Shown here: piece by piece, positions 40,989 through 50,556 of the stretch
Position numbering within the stretch: position 1 is the stretch's first letter
How the letters are laid out: the number at the start of each line of letters is the position of its first letter
Origin: Schizosaccharomyces osmophilus
Taxonomy: Eukaryota; Ascomycota; Schizosaccharomycetes; Schizosaccharomycetales; Schizosaccharomycetaceae
Assembly: GCF_027921745.1 (NCBI RefSeq)
Contig: NC_079239.1
Span: 1,019,501 to 1,083,500, forward strand
Direction of reading: 5' to 3'
DNA length: 64,000 bases
Program-made: the position numbers and the translations under genes
The notes under the pieces: model-generated
Database searches by the model: none
What the model saw: only the letters and a program-made list of their open reading frames with translations
Told to the model about the DNA's origin: nothing

Positions 40989-42057
40989 TCACTCATCTTC
41001 TGAGGCACTGCTTACTGCGTCGTAAGAAGTTGCAGAAGCCCGCCCGCTCTCTTCTTCTTGTCTTGACAAGTCACGCAACGAAATAGGCTTTCCAGCTATA
41101 AGTGTTTGTTTATCCTCGGGATTCCTCCCCAGCTCTTGATCAAGACCAAGCTCAAGTTCCTTGGCAAAGTCGTCAAGCTCCAGCACATCGTCCGCCTCCC
41201 CCTCTGTACCTGATCCAATTTCAATAGTATCAGAATCCCGGGCTGAATTTGAGCTGGAACGAATCGCTGCATCCTTTGCTGACATTGCAAACGCGGGAAC
41301 CGACCGTTGGCTTGAAGTCTGTGATTGTGTCTTTGGATTAGATCCCTTGTCTGCGGCAGACGCAGCAGCATGAGATGGTTCTTTGGTCGTTGACGAAGCA
41401 GAGGTGGAGGATGGCACTGTGGGAAAAGCCAATCCCTTTGTCATGGGTTCCGAGGGCTGCTGAGGTGCTATGTTTGTAGCCGCTCGTCCTCCATTGCGGA
41501 GGGCGTGAACTCTGATAATCTCATCCATCTGCTCAATCGTGAATGTCTAGACACAGGAGGGAATTAGTGAGAACATAGCTGCGATACCATCAACAAACCT
41601 TATTTTTAGGATTGTATACCAACACACAATCCACATTTCGTGCTTGCTGACCCGATCCTTCAAACACATGGGGACGTCCATCTTCCTACAAAACAGAAAC
41701 TTCGTTAGAAAAACATCAACGTTGTGCAGTACATGTATGTACGCGGTTGAAAAGACCTACAAGTGTAGATGGTACATTCAGTCGATAAGTATCCTGGATT
41801 TTTTCCATGTCGCCTTTACGGCTACGATCCACGCTTTCTGGTTTAAAGTTATCTAACATCACATAATTAGAATTGAAACCTTCATAAAAACAATTTGAAA
41901 TTGTCCAACTCCATCGTCTGATCATCGACAACGAGCTATGTCTTTCTTTACTCTAGTGAGCTTTCTACCTACATTTCACAGAAACCAATCCATTCGACTC
42001 GTTTAAAAAACTAGACCCAGGAAAAATAGGATATGATCCTTTTTGAAGAGAGTTCAT
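40989..42057 (-). CDS. eaf1: RNA polymerase II elongation factor EAF (four exons)
   Basis: Exons 42057-41973, 41879-41761, 41685-41599 and 41546-40989 give about 282 residues, phases matching at all three joins. Donors GTAGGT, GTAGGT and GTTTGT; acceptors ATGAAG, TTGTAG and GTCTAG; the GTTTGT donor is the least standard. The spliced N-terminus MNSLQKGSYPIFPGSSF, then YVMLDNFKPESVDRSR (family 'FKPASVD') and GQQARNVDCVLVYNPKNKTF, form the EAF domain (about 1-105). The remainder is Ser/Thr-rich with an acidic patch (DDVLELDDFAKELELGLDQE), the usual EAF transactivation region. EAF partners with Ell to stimulate Pol II elongation. Matches S. pombe SPCC1223.10c. Confidence 0.87.
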
Positions 42058-42325
42058 CTTCTGTTTATGCTGTGAAAAAAAGTCAACTTTGGCTTTCAAC
42101 TCACATATCCTTTCCTGAATAGTGAATCTCGTAGTTTGGTTTATCATCCATTGATGGTGATCACTAAACACGAAACAAGGACGCAAGCTGAATCTTTTAA
42201 AAAAATTTTTTAGGATAATACAATGAGGAAGGAAATTTCATGCAAAAAACAAGTCGATGCCTCATTCATGAAAAGTGTTCATCTGCTCTATATATAAATA
42301 TATACTTTATTTTATAGTATCAGCT

Positions 42326-42444
42326 GTCTACGGCCATACCTAGGCGAAAACACCAGTTCCCGTCCGATCACTGCAGTTAAGCGTCTGAGGGTCTCGTTAG
42401 TACTATGGTTGGAGACAACATGGGAATCCGGGATGCTGTAGGCT
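42326..42444 (+). rRNA. 5S ribosomal RNA gene
   Basis: 119 nt beginning GTCTACGGCCATACCTAGGC and ending GCTGTAGGCT, with the box C-like internal promoter region around TAAGCGTCTGAGGG and a TTTCTTTTT terminator directly after. Dispersed single 5S genes are normal in fission yeasts. In S. octosporus and S. cryophilus some 5S genes mark pericentromeric repeats, but no such repeats are seen here. Confidence 0.97.
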
Positions 42445-42613
42445 CCTTTCTTTTTGCTGTTCGTTTATTTAATTGTTGAACAGTTTCTTCTGCTAAACAC
42501 CGGTAAGTATCTCTCTTGTTTACAAACGTCTTCATATTCCATAAATGTGCAACCTCCTACTATTGCAACGAACGGTTACCTGGGAGGTAACACTGTTGAG
42601 TTTTTAGAGAAAA

Positions 42614-43232
42614 TTAAAATAAATTAAGAACTCTTATGATGAATTCCAGAACGGTACCAGAAATTGCGCATGTTAGAAAGAATTGGCCTAAAGGACAAAA
42701 GAAATCCCAAGGATATCCAATTTCGCTAGATACGTGTAGTAACCAAGAAAGGAAGTCATAGTGGTAAAAGGCAGCTAATGAGCACAATAATGATAAAACC
42801 GATGTCGAAATGCAGTGAACTGTTCTGTTTTGAACGATTACATTTTTAGGAAAGTGATGTTTTGTTTCTTTCTTATATTCAGCTAAAAAAGTATAGGCGT
42901 TGGCTTTAATCTTGTTGTCTTCATCAACATAATAATCTTTATCCAAAAAACAAAAAATCAAGGAAAACTACTACCTTGTTTCGTTTGATTTTTGGAGAAC
43001 CTGACCCGAATGATTCTTTAATATCCTGCGGTGTATTCAAAGGAAGCCCCTTTTCAAGACCAATGTTGAAAGCATGGCCCTCAGGAGGAACACTTGAATC
43101 CAAGCTAGCTTCTCTTCAGACATATTCATACAAAATTAATATCAATTGGCAAGAATTAACGGCAAGGATGTTGGTTTCAATAAGAAATCTCGCATCACTT
43201 ACGCAGCGTTGAGTCACAAGGGCAAGTAACAT
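42614..43232 (-). CDS. Unrecognised two-transmembrane protein, 5' exons unresolved
   Basis: The 3' exon (about 42910-42614) encodes IKANAYTFLAEYKKETKHH and then two hydrophobic helices, STSVLSLLCSLAAFYHY and FFLTCAISGTVLEFIIRVL, ending LNLF. Upstream, 43106-42975 in another frame reads convincingly as protein (SVPPEGHAFNIGLEKGLPLN, then GSGSPKIKRNK), so an intron from GTAGTAG (42974) to ACAACAAG (42911) restores phase. A further upstream exon beginning ATG at 43232 (MLLALVTQRC, followed by a GTAAGT donor) is plausible, but I could not find an acceptor that keeps the frame. The gene lies where S. pombe has different genes. Membrane location likely, function unknown. Confidence 0.4.
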
Positions 43233-43773
43233 CTTGTAACTTAGCTTTTATTTACAGAAACAGAAAAATGTAAACAAAGCATTTTTTTTTTAAATAAAAA
43301 AAGACTCACTATAGGAATTTGAGAGGCGTAAATTATAGACTTTACTATCTTTCTTTTCCATCCCATTTTCTCTATTTTTTTTAAGTTATTTTGTGGTAAC
43401 GCTAGTTTGCTTCCCATAGTTAGTTTATCTTGCTAGCCAAGTAAACCATTAAACCAGGATTAGAAAAAAAGAGGCTTAAGGATTTGGCATATATGTAGAA
43501 AAAAAACTCCTGTTTATAAGATCGTGTTGATCCTCTCCTATAGTATCCAGTTATTTCTTCAGGAACCAGCATCTTCGAAGATTTAATAACTAGCCTTTAA
43601 GTAACTTTTTGGGTACAGAAACGCTTTTCTTTAATGAAATGAAGACTTCCCTTTCAACCAAGAATGTTCTTATCCACCAACAGAATCGATCTTAATCTAT
43701 TATTGTTTTTTCTCTCATTTTCGCTAAAAGTGTTTGAAATAAATAAAAATAAATGTACTTCACGTCAACTGAA
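43233..43773. other. Intergenic region, no gene seen
   Basis: AT-rich spacer with poly-A/T runs upstream of tRNA-Asn; nothing recognised. Confidence 0.5.
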
Positions 43774-43846
43774 GGTCGGATAGCACAGTTGGTAGTGCGC
43801 ATGACTGTTAATCATGAGGTCGTGGGTTCGAGCCCCACTCTGACCG
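43774..43846 (+). tRNA. tRNA-Asn(GTT)
   Basis: 73-nt cloverleaf: acceptor GGTCGGA/TCTGACC, anticodon stem CATGA/TCATG around CTGTTAA (anticodon GTT), T-arm GTGGG-TTCGAGC-CCCAC, discriminator G, then TCTTTTTGG terminator. No intron. Confidence 0.94.
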
Positions 43847-44061
43847 TCTTTTTGGTTTTTTTATTCTATTCTAACAATTAAAAAAATACAACCCAAAGAT
43901 AGATTAATCATTGGTTTACTATTTCGCATTACATGTAACTAATTAAATATGTAAATTTGTAAGAAATGAATATCATTACATTCACAGTTTATTAGTGACC
44001 AAAAATTTCTTAAAAATGGAGTAGCACAAAACATATTAAAAATAAAAATTAGGACCAAAAT

Positions 44062-45819
44062 CTAATGATGGAAAAGACGCAAGGGAATCTCAGTATAAAC
44101 CATGCCAAACTCATCAGCAGTGTCATGAACTGCCTTGTCCATAACACTTCCACCAGGAGCAGCGATGTATTTGACACCACTTTGGGAGAGTCTATAAACA
44201 TTATCAGGGAAGGGGAAGAAAGCATCGCTAGCGCAGACAACGTCCTTAAGAGAAGCAAGAAATTCTTGACGTTCTTGAGTTGTGAGAGGTTCAGGGATGC
44301 TTTCGAAAACCGATTTCCATTGTTCACGCTCACTGCCTTCAGAAGGAACGGCACCCAAAACATACAAATCGATGGCATTGGACTTCTCAGGACGCTTGGA
44401 AGTCTTCTTGAACTGCATGCCTAAAACCTTGGGATGATGACGGAACCACCAGTTATCGGCCTTGTCACCAGCCAAACGGTTGCAGTGGATTCTCGATTGT
44501 TGACCAGCACCCAAACCAACAACCATACCGCTTTTAGCGTAACAAACAGAGTTACTTTGGGTAAACTTCAAAGCGGTGGTGGCAACGACCAAATCAATAA
44601 GAGCGGACTTGGGTAAATCCTTGTTCTTACTAACAACTTTGTCAAAGAGTGAATAATCAATCTTGGCGTGGTTGCGGTGCTGTTGTAAACTGATACCATA
44701 GACTTGACGGGTTTCAAGCTCAGCAGGAACATAGTTGGGATCCATTTGCAAAATACAGTATTTACCACCCTTCTTCTTCTTTAAAATCTCCAAAGCCTCG
44801 GGCTCAAAATCTGGAGCAATGACACCGTCAGAGACCTCACGGGAAATTATACGAGCAGTGCACACGTCAACCTTGGAGGAGAGAGCAATGAAGTCACCAA
44901 AAGAAGACATACGGTCAGCACCACGAGCTCTAGCATAAGCGCAGGCCAAGGGGGTCAATTCGCCAATGTCACTGACAAAATAGACACTCTTTTCGACATC
45001 GGATAAAGGAACACCAACGGCAGCGCCGGCAGGAGAAACATGCTTAAAGGAAGCAGCAGCGGGAAGGCCAATGTTTTCATGTAACTCTTTGACGAGAGGC
45101 CATGAGTTTAAACCATCAAGCAAATTGATATAACCAGGAGAGCCACCAAGAACCTTGAAGGGAAGGGGGCCACTTTCCATGAAAGCCTGAGCTGGAGATT
45201 GGTGAGGGTTAGCACCGTAGCGCAGAGTCATTTGGTCCACACCAACAGAGTATTGTTTGCGGAAGTAGTCAGTGATGGCGGAATCATAGGAAGCAGTAGA
45301 AGCAAAGGCCTTCAGAGCGTACTGATTTCTGTCATCTTGAGTTAAAGAGTTCGTAAGTAACTTTTCGGCAAAATTAGGATAATCTTTGGGATCAGTAAGG
45401 ATGCTGACACGAGCATGGTTCTTTGCGGCGGCACGTAACAAAGTGACACCACCAATGTCGATTTCTTCGACAGCTTCAGGAATAGTGACATTAGGCTTTG
45501 CAATTGTTTCTCTGAAGGGATACAGATTGCAAACAACGACGTCGATCTTCTCAATCTGTTGTTCGACAAGGTCCTTCTCATCAGAGGAGATGTCACGAGC
45601 AAGAATCCCGCCATGAACAGCAGGATGAAGGGTCTTTACACGGCCACCCAAAATTTCAGGAGCATTCGTGATGGAGGAAACATCCTGGATTTCCATTCCA
45701 GCTTCACGAATCATTTTCGCGGTACCACCACTACCAAGCAATTTGATTCCCTTATTCACAAGTGCCTTGGCCAGGTCCAATAGACCTGTTTTATCGTAAA
45801 CACTAAGTAACGCATACAT
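44062..45819 (-). CDS. ade10: AICAR transformylase / IMP cyclohydrolase (PurH)
   Basis: 585-residue bifunctional enzyme for the last two steps of de novo IMP synthesis. The N-terminal MGS-like cyclohydrolase domain (1-200) starts [18 protein letters not shown] and holds [15 protein letters not shown] and [14 protein letters not shown]. The C-terminal AICAR transformylase domain holds [15 protein letters not shown], the [11 protein letters not shown] loop (family K-H catalytic pair region), and the terminal [20 protein letters not shown]. Single exon; length equals that remembered for S. pombe Ade10 (SPCPB16A4.03c). Confidence 0.95.
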   Translation of the reverse strand: MYALLSVYDKTGLLDLAKALVNKGIKLLGSGGTAKMIREAGMEIQDVSSITNAPEILGGRVKTLHPAVHGGILARDISSDEKDLVEQQIEKIDVVVCNLYPFRETIAKPNVTIPEAVEEIDIGGVTLLRAAAKNHARVSILTDPKDYPNFAEKLLTNSLTQDDRNQYALKAFASTASYDSAITDYFRKQYSVGVDQMTLRYGANPHQSPAQAFMESGPLPFKVLGGSPGYINLLDGLNSWPLVKELHENIGLPAAASFKHVSPAGAAVGVPLSDVEKSVYFVSDIGELTPLACAYARARGADRMSSFGDFIALSSKVDVCTARIISREVSDGVIAPDFEPEALEILKKKKGGKYCILQMDPNYVPAELETRQVYGISLQQHRNHAKIDYSLFDKVVSKNKDLPKSALIDLVVATTALKFTQSNSVCYAKSGMVVGLGAGQQSRIHCNRLAGDKADNWWFRHHPKVLGMQFKKTSKRPEKSNAIDLYVLGAVPSEGSEREQWKSVFESIPEPLTTQERQEFLASLKDVVCASDAFFPFPDNVYRLSQSGVKYIAAPGGSVMDKAVHDTADEFGMVYTEIPLRLFHH

Positions 45820-46169
45820 TTTGGAACTGGTTTCTCAACAATCTGGCTTTAACAAGAGTATTGGTTCCGCCCAAGTTAAATAACCCTGGCATTTTTCGTT
45901 ATATCTCTCGATCTCTGATAGCGAGTCTACCTTAAGCATTGCTATCAGCAAATCATAGATCTTATAAATGAATGAGTTGATTTGTTTTACTGCTTCGTAA
46001 ATAAGCAACTCTGCAAATTTCTTTTTTGATTACAAGAACCATACAATCGAAACAATCAATTTTTCTTTCTCATTGTCATATATTCACTTAAAGTATGTAA
46101 CGAAAAAATCTCTTTATTCCAACCTGGGTTCTAATCTTTATCCTAGCCTAGTTTTCATGGAAATCTCGT
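45820..46169. other. ade10 upstream region
   Basis: Promoter side of ade10, downstream of the snoRNA locus on the same strand. No HomolD, TGACTC-type palindrome or ORF stands out; a single AATAAA lies near 46115 on the minus strand. Confidence 0.45.
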
Positions 46170-46269
46170 AACCGTTTGAGCTTGCTTCAGTGAGTCACAA
46201 TTGAATCAGTTAAAATCATGATTAGCATAGAATATTTTGGAAAACATCATCAACAAGCATCAAACGGTT
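46170..46269 (-). ncRNA. Candidate box C/D snoRNA with a 15-bp terminal stem
   Basis: On the minus strand the 100-nt unit begins AACCGTTTGA and ends TCAAACGGTT, perfect complements (10 bp), extended by GCTTG/CAAGC (5 bp) after one bulged T. Directly inside the stem are a C box TGATGA (46252-46247) and a D box CTGA (46190-46187). An internal CTGA at 46209-46206 could be D'. This is the geometry of a box C/D snoRNA. I do not recognise the guide sequences, so it may be an orphan. It lies about 210 bp downstream of the intronic snoRNA on the same strand. Confidence 0.6.
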
Positions 46270-46425
46270 TCTTTGTTGACTGATTTCCTCTTCCTCTTTA
46301 CATACTCCCTATTGGAACACACACACACACACGACTACTACGTCCACATGGATATCTAAAGCAATCCAAATTGTATAAGCGTAAAACAGTTTTGATTTTA
46401 TTTCCTATTCATAGTTTCGAATAAT

Positions 46426-46588
46426 CTAAAAAAGGTTAATATTATGAAATGATAAATCATATGAAATGCAAACCAAAAATATCAGATATTGGGTTTGGCT
46501 TCCGTGTCAATCGTCACAAAATTCAGATAGGGGCGACACAAGGTTGCTCATCATTATAATGATTTTGCATTTTTTTTGTTAAACTTAC
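46426..46588 (-). other. Intron of a non-coding host transcript
   Basis: A 163-nt intron on the minus strand: donor GTAAGT (46588-46583), branch/acceptor ATATTAACCTTTTTTAG ending at 46426. The first exon lies downstream of a TATA-like element and a HomolE-like box; the second exon starts ATTATTCGAAACTATG. The donor follows an ATG directly, but the spliced frame (MIIRNYE) stops after seven codons, so the transcript looks non-coding. A C/D snoRNA occupies the intron, its D box about 45 nt before the branch point, the spacing usual for intronic snoRNAs. Confidence 0.65.
46477..46560 (-). ncRNA. Box C/D snoRNA (intronic)
   Basis: Minus-strand elements in order: C box ATGATGA (46554-46548), D' box CTGA (46526-46523), C'-like GTGACGA (46517-46511), D box CTGA (46485-46482), with a short ATA/TAT terminal pairing. 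The ten bases before D', TCGCCCCTAT, are complementary to a conserved 25S rRNA stretch ATAGGGGCGA as I remember it, which would make it a 2'-O-methylation guide. The D-box guide region CCAAACCCAATAT was not matched to a known target. Confidence 0.7.
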
Positions 46589-46630
46589 CATTTGCGTTAA
46601 GCGTAAATGACAAGGTGTAATCCTTCCAAC

Positions 46631-46675
46631 TTATATAGTTTCGGGATCCAAGAACACGGTCACAAAACCTACCCT
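46631..46675 (-). promoter_or_regulatory. HomolE/HomolD-like plus TATA promoter of the snoRNA host
   Basis: Read on the minus strand: AGGGTAGG (46675-46668, the HomolE core in inverse orientation), GTGACCG (46663-46657, one base off the HomolD core GTGACTG), then TATATAAG (46638-46631), 43 bp before the intron donor. Resembles ribosomal-protein-type promoters that in yeasts also drive snoRNA host genes. Confidence 0.5.
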
Positions 46676-46805
46676 ACAAATAGAAAATTTTATTTGTCAT
46701 TATGGGAAATAAGCAGGCAGAGAGTAGTTCAGTAAACAATAGGAAAAGAAAGAAAACAGTGATAAATCTGCTATTGTAATTTCAACAAAAAAATGATAAA
46801 AATTA

Positions 46806-46877
46806 TGCTCCAGCAGTGACTCGAACACTGGGCCTCTTGCTTACTAGGCAAGCGCTCTACCACTGAGCTACAAGAGC
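46806..46877 (-). tRNA. tRNA-Thr(AGT)
   Basis: 72-nt minus-strand cloverleaf: acceptor GCTCTTG/CTGGAGC with one mismatch, D-arm GCTC-AGTGGTA-GAGC, anticodon stem CTTGC/GCAAG around CTAGTAA (anticodon AGT), T-arm CAGTG-TTCGAGT-CACTG, discriminator A, T-rich 3' flank (ATTTTTATCATTTTTTT). Confidence 0.92.
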
Positions 46878-47195
46878 TTCTTCATGTTCGTCTTTTGCAA
46901 GCATATAGTAACGTAAAGAACAAGTAATAGCAATACTTTGAAGCCCCGACAAAATAATAAGATCGTTTCCGTCTACTACAGGTCTCCTTGCAGACGTTGA
47001 ATTATATAAATACTGTGGAAGAAGTGTGAAAATGTCAGAACCTAAAAGATGCACAGGAAACGAAAACGTATGTGAAACAAAATGTATGAATTATATATAC
47101 CTTTTATCAATCCTTAACCCACATAAAACATAATTAGCTGTGCAAGATGCATATGGCACACATCAAATCCAAAAGTTGCCTTGACTTTTATTTAT
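46878..47195. other. Intergenic region, no gene seen
   Basis: tRNA-Thr 5' flank and trm8 3' region; nothing recognised. Confidence 0.5.
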
Positions 47196-48156
47196 TTATT
47201 TCGCGGGGTCTGGCAATCGCTCATAGCAAGCAGTAAATTTCTTTCCACCATTTCTAGCAACCTTCTTTCCTTCTTCCGTCTCATTTGTCATAAGAGCAAC
47301 ACAGATATCCGCATCCTCTTCTTCTTTGGAAAGGCGACGGAAGAGGGAGTGCTTGTCAAGGGTTTCCGCCATCCAAAGATGGAGTTCTTCTACATCAGTA
47401 ATGGTGTAAAGTCTTCCATGAGGCTGAATGAAATAAGCATATTCTGAAGCCAAGGTACTGGTAACGATACGGTTCTTGTGTTTACGAGCTTTGAAGTGAG
47501 GATCTGGAAAGCAGAAAAACATTTTCGTGAGTTGTCCTTTTTCGAAAAAGTTTGGCAAAAACTTTTGACAGTTCATTCGTAAGACAGAAATATTCTTATA
47601 ACCTCCAACAACCGGTTCCTCATGCTCTGCTCGATAACGTATGGCCTGAATCTTTTCCTTCAAATAGTCGGTGACCTGCATTCGAATTTCCATTCCTAAA
47701 ACCAACGAATCTTGAAAATGAGGACCAAGGGCTACGGTAAGACCGCCATAACCACAGCCAATGTCCACAATCTCCACCTTCTTGCCAGAGTCTTCTGGGA
47801 AGTCTGGATAAAACGGTGTCCAATCCATTTCGGCGGGGCTTCTAGGACTTTTTATCGGTTAGAATTAAACAAGAATTAAAACAAACCACAGAATTTTATG
47901 AAGACTGATGGACTTGAGGCTTGTAAGGGCACACACTTACTATTCCAATTCATGATCAGACAAAACATTTGCATGGGCTCTTTGACGAAACAACCTTTTC
48001 TAAACAAATAATTAGACCTCAGTCAATGATATAGCATTTGTATACCATTGGTAAACGTCCTTCAATACCACCTCCTTTCGCCAGACGCTTCATTTTTTTT
48101 CTGGCTTCTTCCTCTTCACGTTGAATCTGTCCAGGGGTCTTTTGTTCTGCAGCCAT
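47196..48156 (-). CDS. trm8: tRNA (guanine-N7) methyltransferase Trm8 (three exons)
   Basis: Exons 48156-48046, 47999-47941 and 47847-47196 give about 273 residues. Introns of 46 nt (GTATAC...GTCTAATTATTTGTTTAG) and 93 nt (GTAAGT...TTCTAACCGATAAAAAG) both have good branch sites. The spliced sequence across exon 2, KRLFRQRAHANVLSDHELEY then PRSPAEMDWTPFYP, is the Trm8 N-terminal signature. The SAM site is VEIVDIGCGYGGLTVALG; the acid-rich FCFPDPHFKARKHKNRI motif and C-terminal TEEGKKVARNGGK are also typical of TrmB enzymes. Works with Trm82 to make m7G46 in tRNA. Matches S. pombe SPCPB16A4.04c in length and position. Confidence 0.93.
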
Positions 48157-48422
48157 ATTGATTATGCAGGTATTTGTATGTTTTACTACCAAAAATGGAG
48201 AATACCAAGGCTGAATGGCCGTTGGTAAATTTGAGGTATGCTGTGACAAGAAGAGCAAAGTCAGGTCCAACAAAAGTTATCTAAGCGATAATTTTAGTTT
48301 AATTAAGTAAACTTATAGAAAAAGAAAAGAAAGGAAAATAAATTATTTACACATTTGATTGAACAAGAATTAGGATATCATTCATTACAGAAATGGGCTA
48401 CAATACTAGTAGAAGGAATGCG

Positions 48423-49325
48423 TTACAGGGCCCCAGCACCCTTGGCGGCACCTAAAATCAATTCGACGATTTCGTCCATTCCCATGTTGTTCTTGACTTG
48501 GGCAAACACAGTAGGGCCGTTTTCGCGAACCTTTTTGGCATCACGGTTCATCACTTGAAGGTCTGCACCCACCAAGGCAGCCAGGTCTGTCTTGTTGACG
48601 ACCAACAAGTCGGATTCTGTAATACCAGGACCACCCTTACGGGGGATTTTGTCACCACCAGAGACATCAATGACATAGATGATAAAGTCTGCCAATTCTC
48701 GAGAATAGTTTGCAGCAAGATTATCGCCGCCAGATTCAACGAGCAAGAGGTCGGTTTGGAATTCGGCATGAAGTTCTTCCAAGGCGACCAAGTTTGCGGA
48801 AACATCTTCACGGATTGCCGCATGGGGACAGCCACCGGTTTCAATGGCACGGATCCGTTCTTGCGGGAGAGCTTGGTTGCGGATCAAAAACTCTTGGTCC
48901 TCCCGGGTGAAAATGTCGTTTGTGACGACACCGATACTGAATTTCGCAGCTAGACGGCGGCAAAGTTGCAAAAGAAGTGCTGTTTTACCGGAACCTACTG
49001 GACCACCGACTCCAATGGTAAAGCTGCGTGTTGTAAAGTCTCGATTGCTGTACGTTGGAAGCTCACGCTTTAAATAACTTCCTGGTGAGTCCATTGCATC
49101 GTGGGCATGGCCATGTTCAAGGATCATGCGTTCGCGTTCAGACAGATTGGGAGGAGGGTGAGGGTGAGGATGATCATGGTGAGGATGGTCATGGTGAGGA
49201 GGATGAGGAGGATGAGGATGCTCATGGTGATGGTCATGTCCACCGTGATGGCCGTGATGGTCGTGGTGATGCATGGGAGCGCTCTCCTCTCCACTTCCTT
49301 TGCGAACGATAGGAACAAAACCCAT
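48423..49325 (-). CDS. Urease accessory GTPase UreG
   Basis: 300-residue SIMIBI GTPase that drives nickel insertion into urease. Start at ATG 49325 ([10 protein letters not shown]). Residues about 20-62 are an extreme His-rich stretch (for example [20 protein letters not shown]), a presumed Ni2+ store, as in plant and fungal UreG. The G domain has the P-loop [28 protein letters not shown] (the CPH metal-binding motif), [12 protein letters not shown], and NKTDLA. The codons of the His tract form an imperfect CAT/GATGAGGATG-like minisatellite at about 49150-49280. Matches S. pombe SPCPB16A4.05c. Confidence 0.95.
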   Translation of the reverse strand: MGFVPIVRKGSGEESAPMHHHDHHGHHGGHDHHHEHPHPPHPPHHDHPHHDHPHPHPPPNLSERERMILEHGHAHDAMDSPGSYLKRELPTYSNRDFTTRSFTIGVGGPVGSGKTALLLQLCRRLAAKFSIGVVTNDIFTREDQEFLIRNQALPQERIRAIETGGCPHAAIREDVSANLVALEELHAEFQTDLLLVESGGDNLAANYSRELADFIIYVIDVSGGDKIPRKGGPGITESDLLVVNKTDLAALVGADLQVMNRDAKKVRENGPTVFAQVKNNMGMDEIVELILGAAKGAGAL

Positions 49326-50556
49326 TTTCAAGACCGTCGCTACAACGAAAACAAATGAAAAGAGTTGTCAAAAGAATATAAAGATTGATAAATTTGAAAT
49401 GCGATATTCCTCTAGAAACACTTTTGTTTAATCCTCTTAACTTACAAAAGCAAATTCCTATCAGATTTAAAGAGGTAATGGATGAATCAAGAGCAGTTTC
49501 AATTCAAAAGTAAAAACAAAGAGGGAAATGGCAAAAGGGAAAAGCAAAGATAAAAATAAGTAAAGGCCCATCCATCCAACCTGATAACGTTTGATAATTA
49601 AGTCATCAAAATCCACTTCCCATTTAAGGGTACGTTGGATAGAGTATACTGAGGGCGACAGAGGCAATAGAATTCGTTTCACATGAATTTCTGTTTCTTG
49701 TAGCGTCGTTGTTTCTTTTTTTTTCTCTTTTTTTTTTTCGATTTGTTTCTGTACTTTCATCAAAACAACTCGCTCCAGTCGGGTTTATCGTTTCACCATT
49801 TCACCAGTTCGGGCATTGGTAGGGAATTCAGCTGCAGAGAAAAAAGAAGGAATTTCCTGTTTTTGGATCCTTGGATGGTTTGTTTTCAAATGGTTGCTTA
49901 GAGGAAAGAACGAATGGAAACGCAGAGTAAGAAGGAACTCGAGCGAAATATCAACAAAAAAAAGCTGGATTACTTTTTGATATTCATTTGGACTGTTTGA
50001 TGACTTTTCGAGTTTTAGACTTCTACACTGTTTCAATCCTAGTTTTTTTTATCATAGACCAAGTTTTCAGAAGAAATGATCTATTCAGCAGGAAGAGAGT
50101 CTTGTTTCAACCTCAGCTCCATTTTTTATTTTTATTTTTGTTTTTTATAGAAGAGTGGAATACGTCACCTTAGAAATTGACAAAAAAAAAAAGAAAACTG
50201 AAACGAATACTCAAAGAGATCAATCAAAAAAAATAAAAAATAAAAAGTAAAAATAAAAATAAAAACAAGAAAAGATAATTTACTCTTAGACGTTCTATGT
50301 CTCAAGAGAAACGGTTTTTTTTTCGCTCGTTTTCTCTTTCGAACAAATTGAACCATTTGCATCATGAAACTTATATCATATTCCTTGACGTAAGATGGAT
50401 AAGCGAAACTTATAAAGCCAGTCGAAATTGGAACAAAAACAGCATTAAAAACGAAAACATCAAAAGCTGTTTTTAATAAATAGACATATTAACGTCTTTT
50501 CCTCCATTTGCTTTCTTTTTCGTCGATTCTGAAATCACTGTTTGAATTTTATCATC
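49326..50556. other. Divergent intergenic region, no gene seen
   Basis: 1.2 kb with many A/T homopolymer and AAAATAAAAA tracts (49715-49740, 50185-50270). ORFs here are low-complexity artefacts. A TTATAAAG TATA-like box at 50410-50417 precedes the small gene at 50557 by about 140 bp. Confidence 0.5.

Noticed and set aside
42326-42444. Pericentromeric location suggested by 5S rRNA
   Set aside because: Only one 5S gene, no associated repeats, and single-copy genes on both sides.
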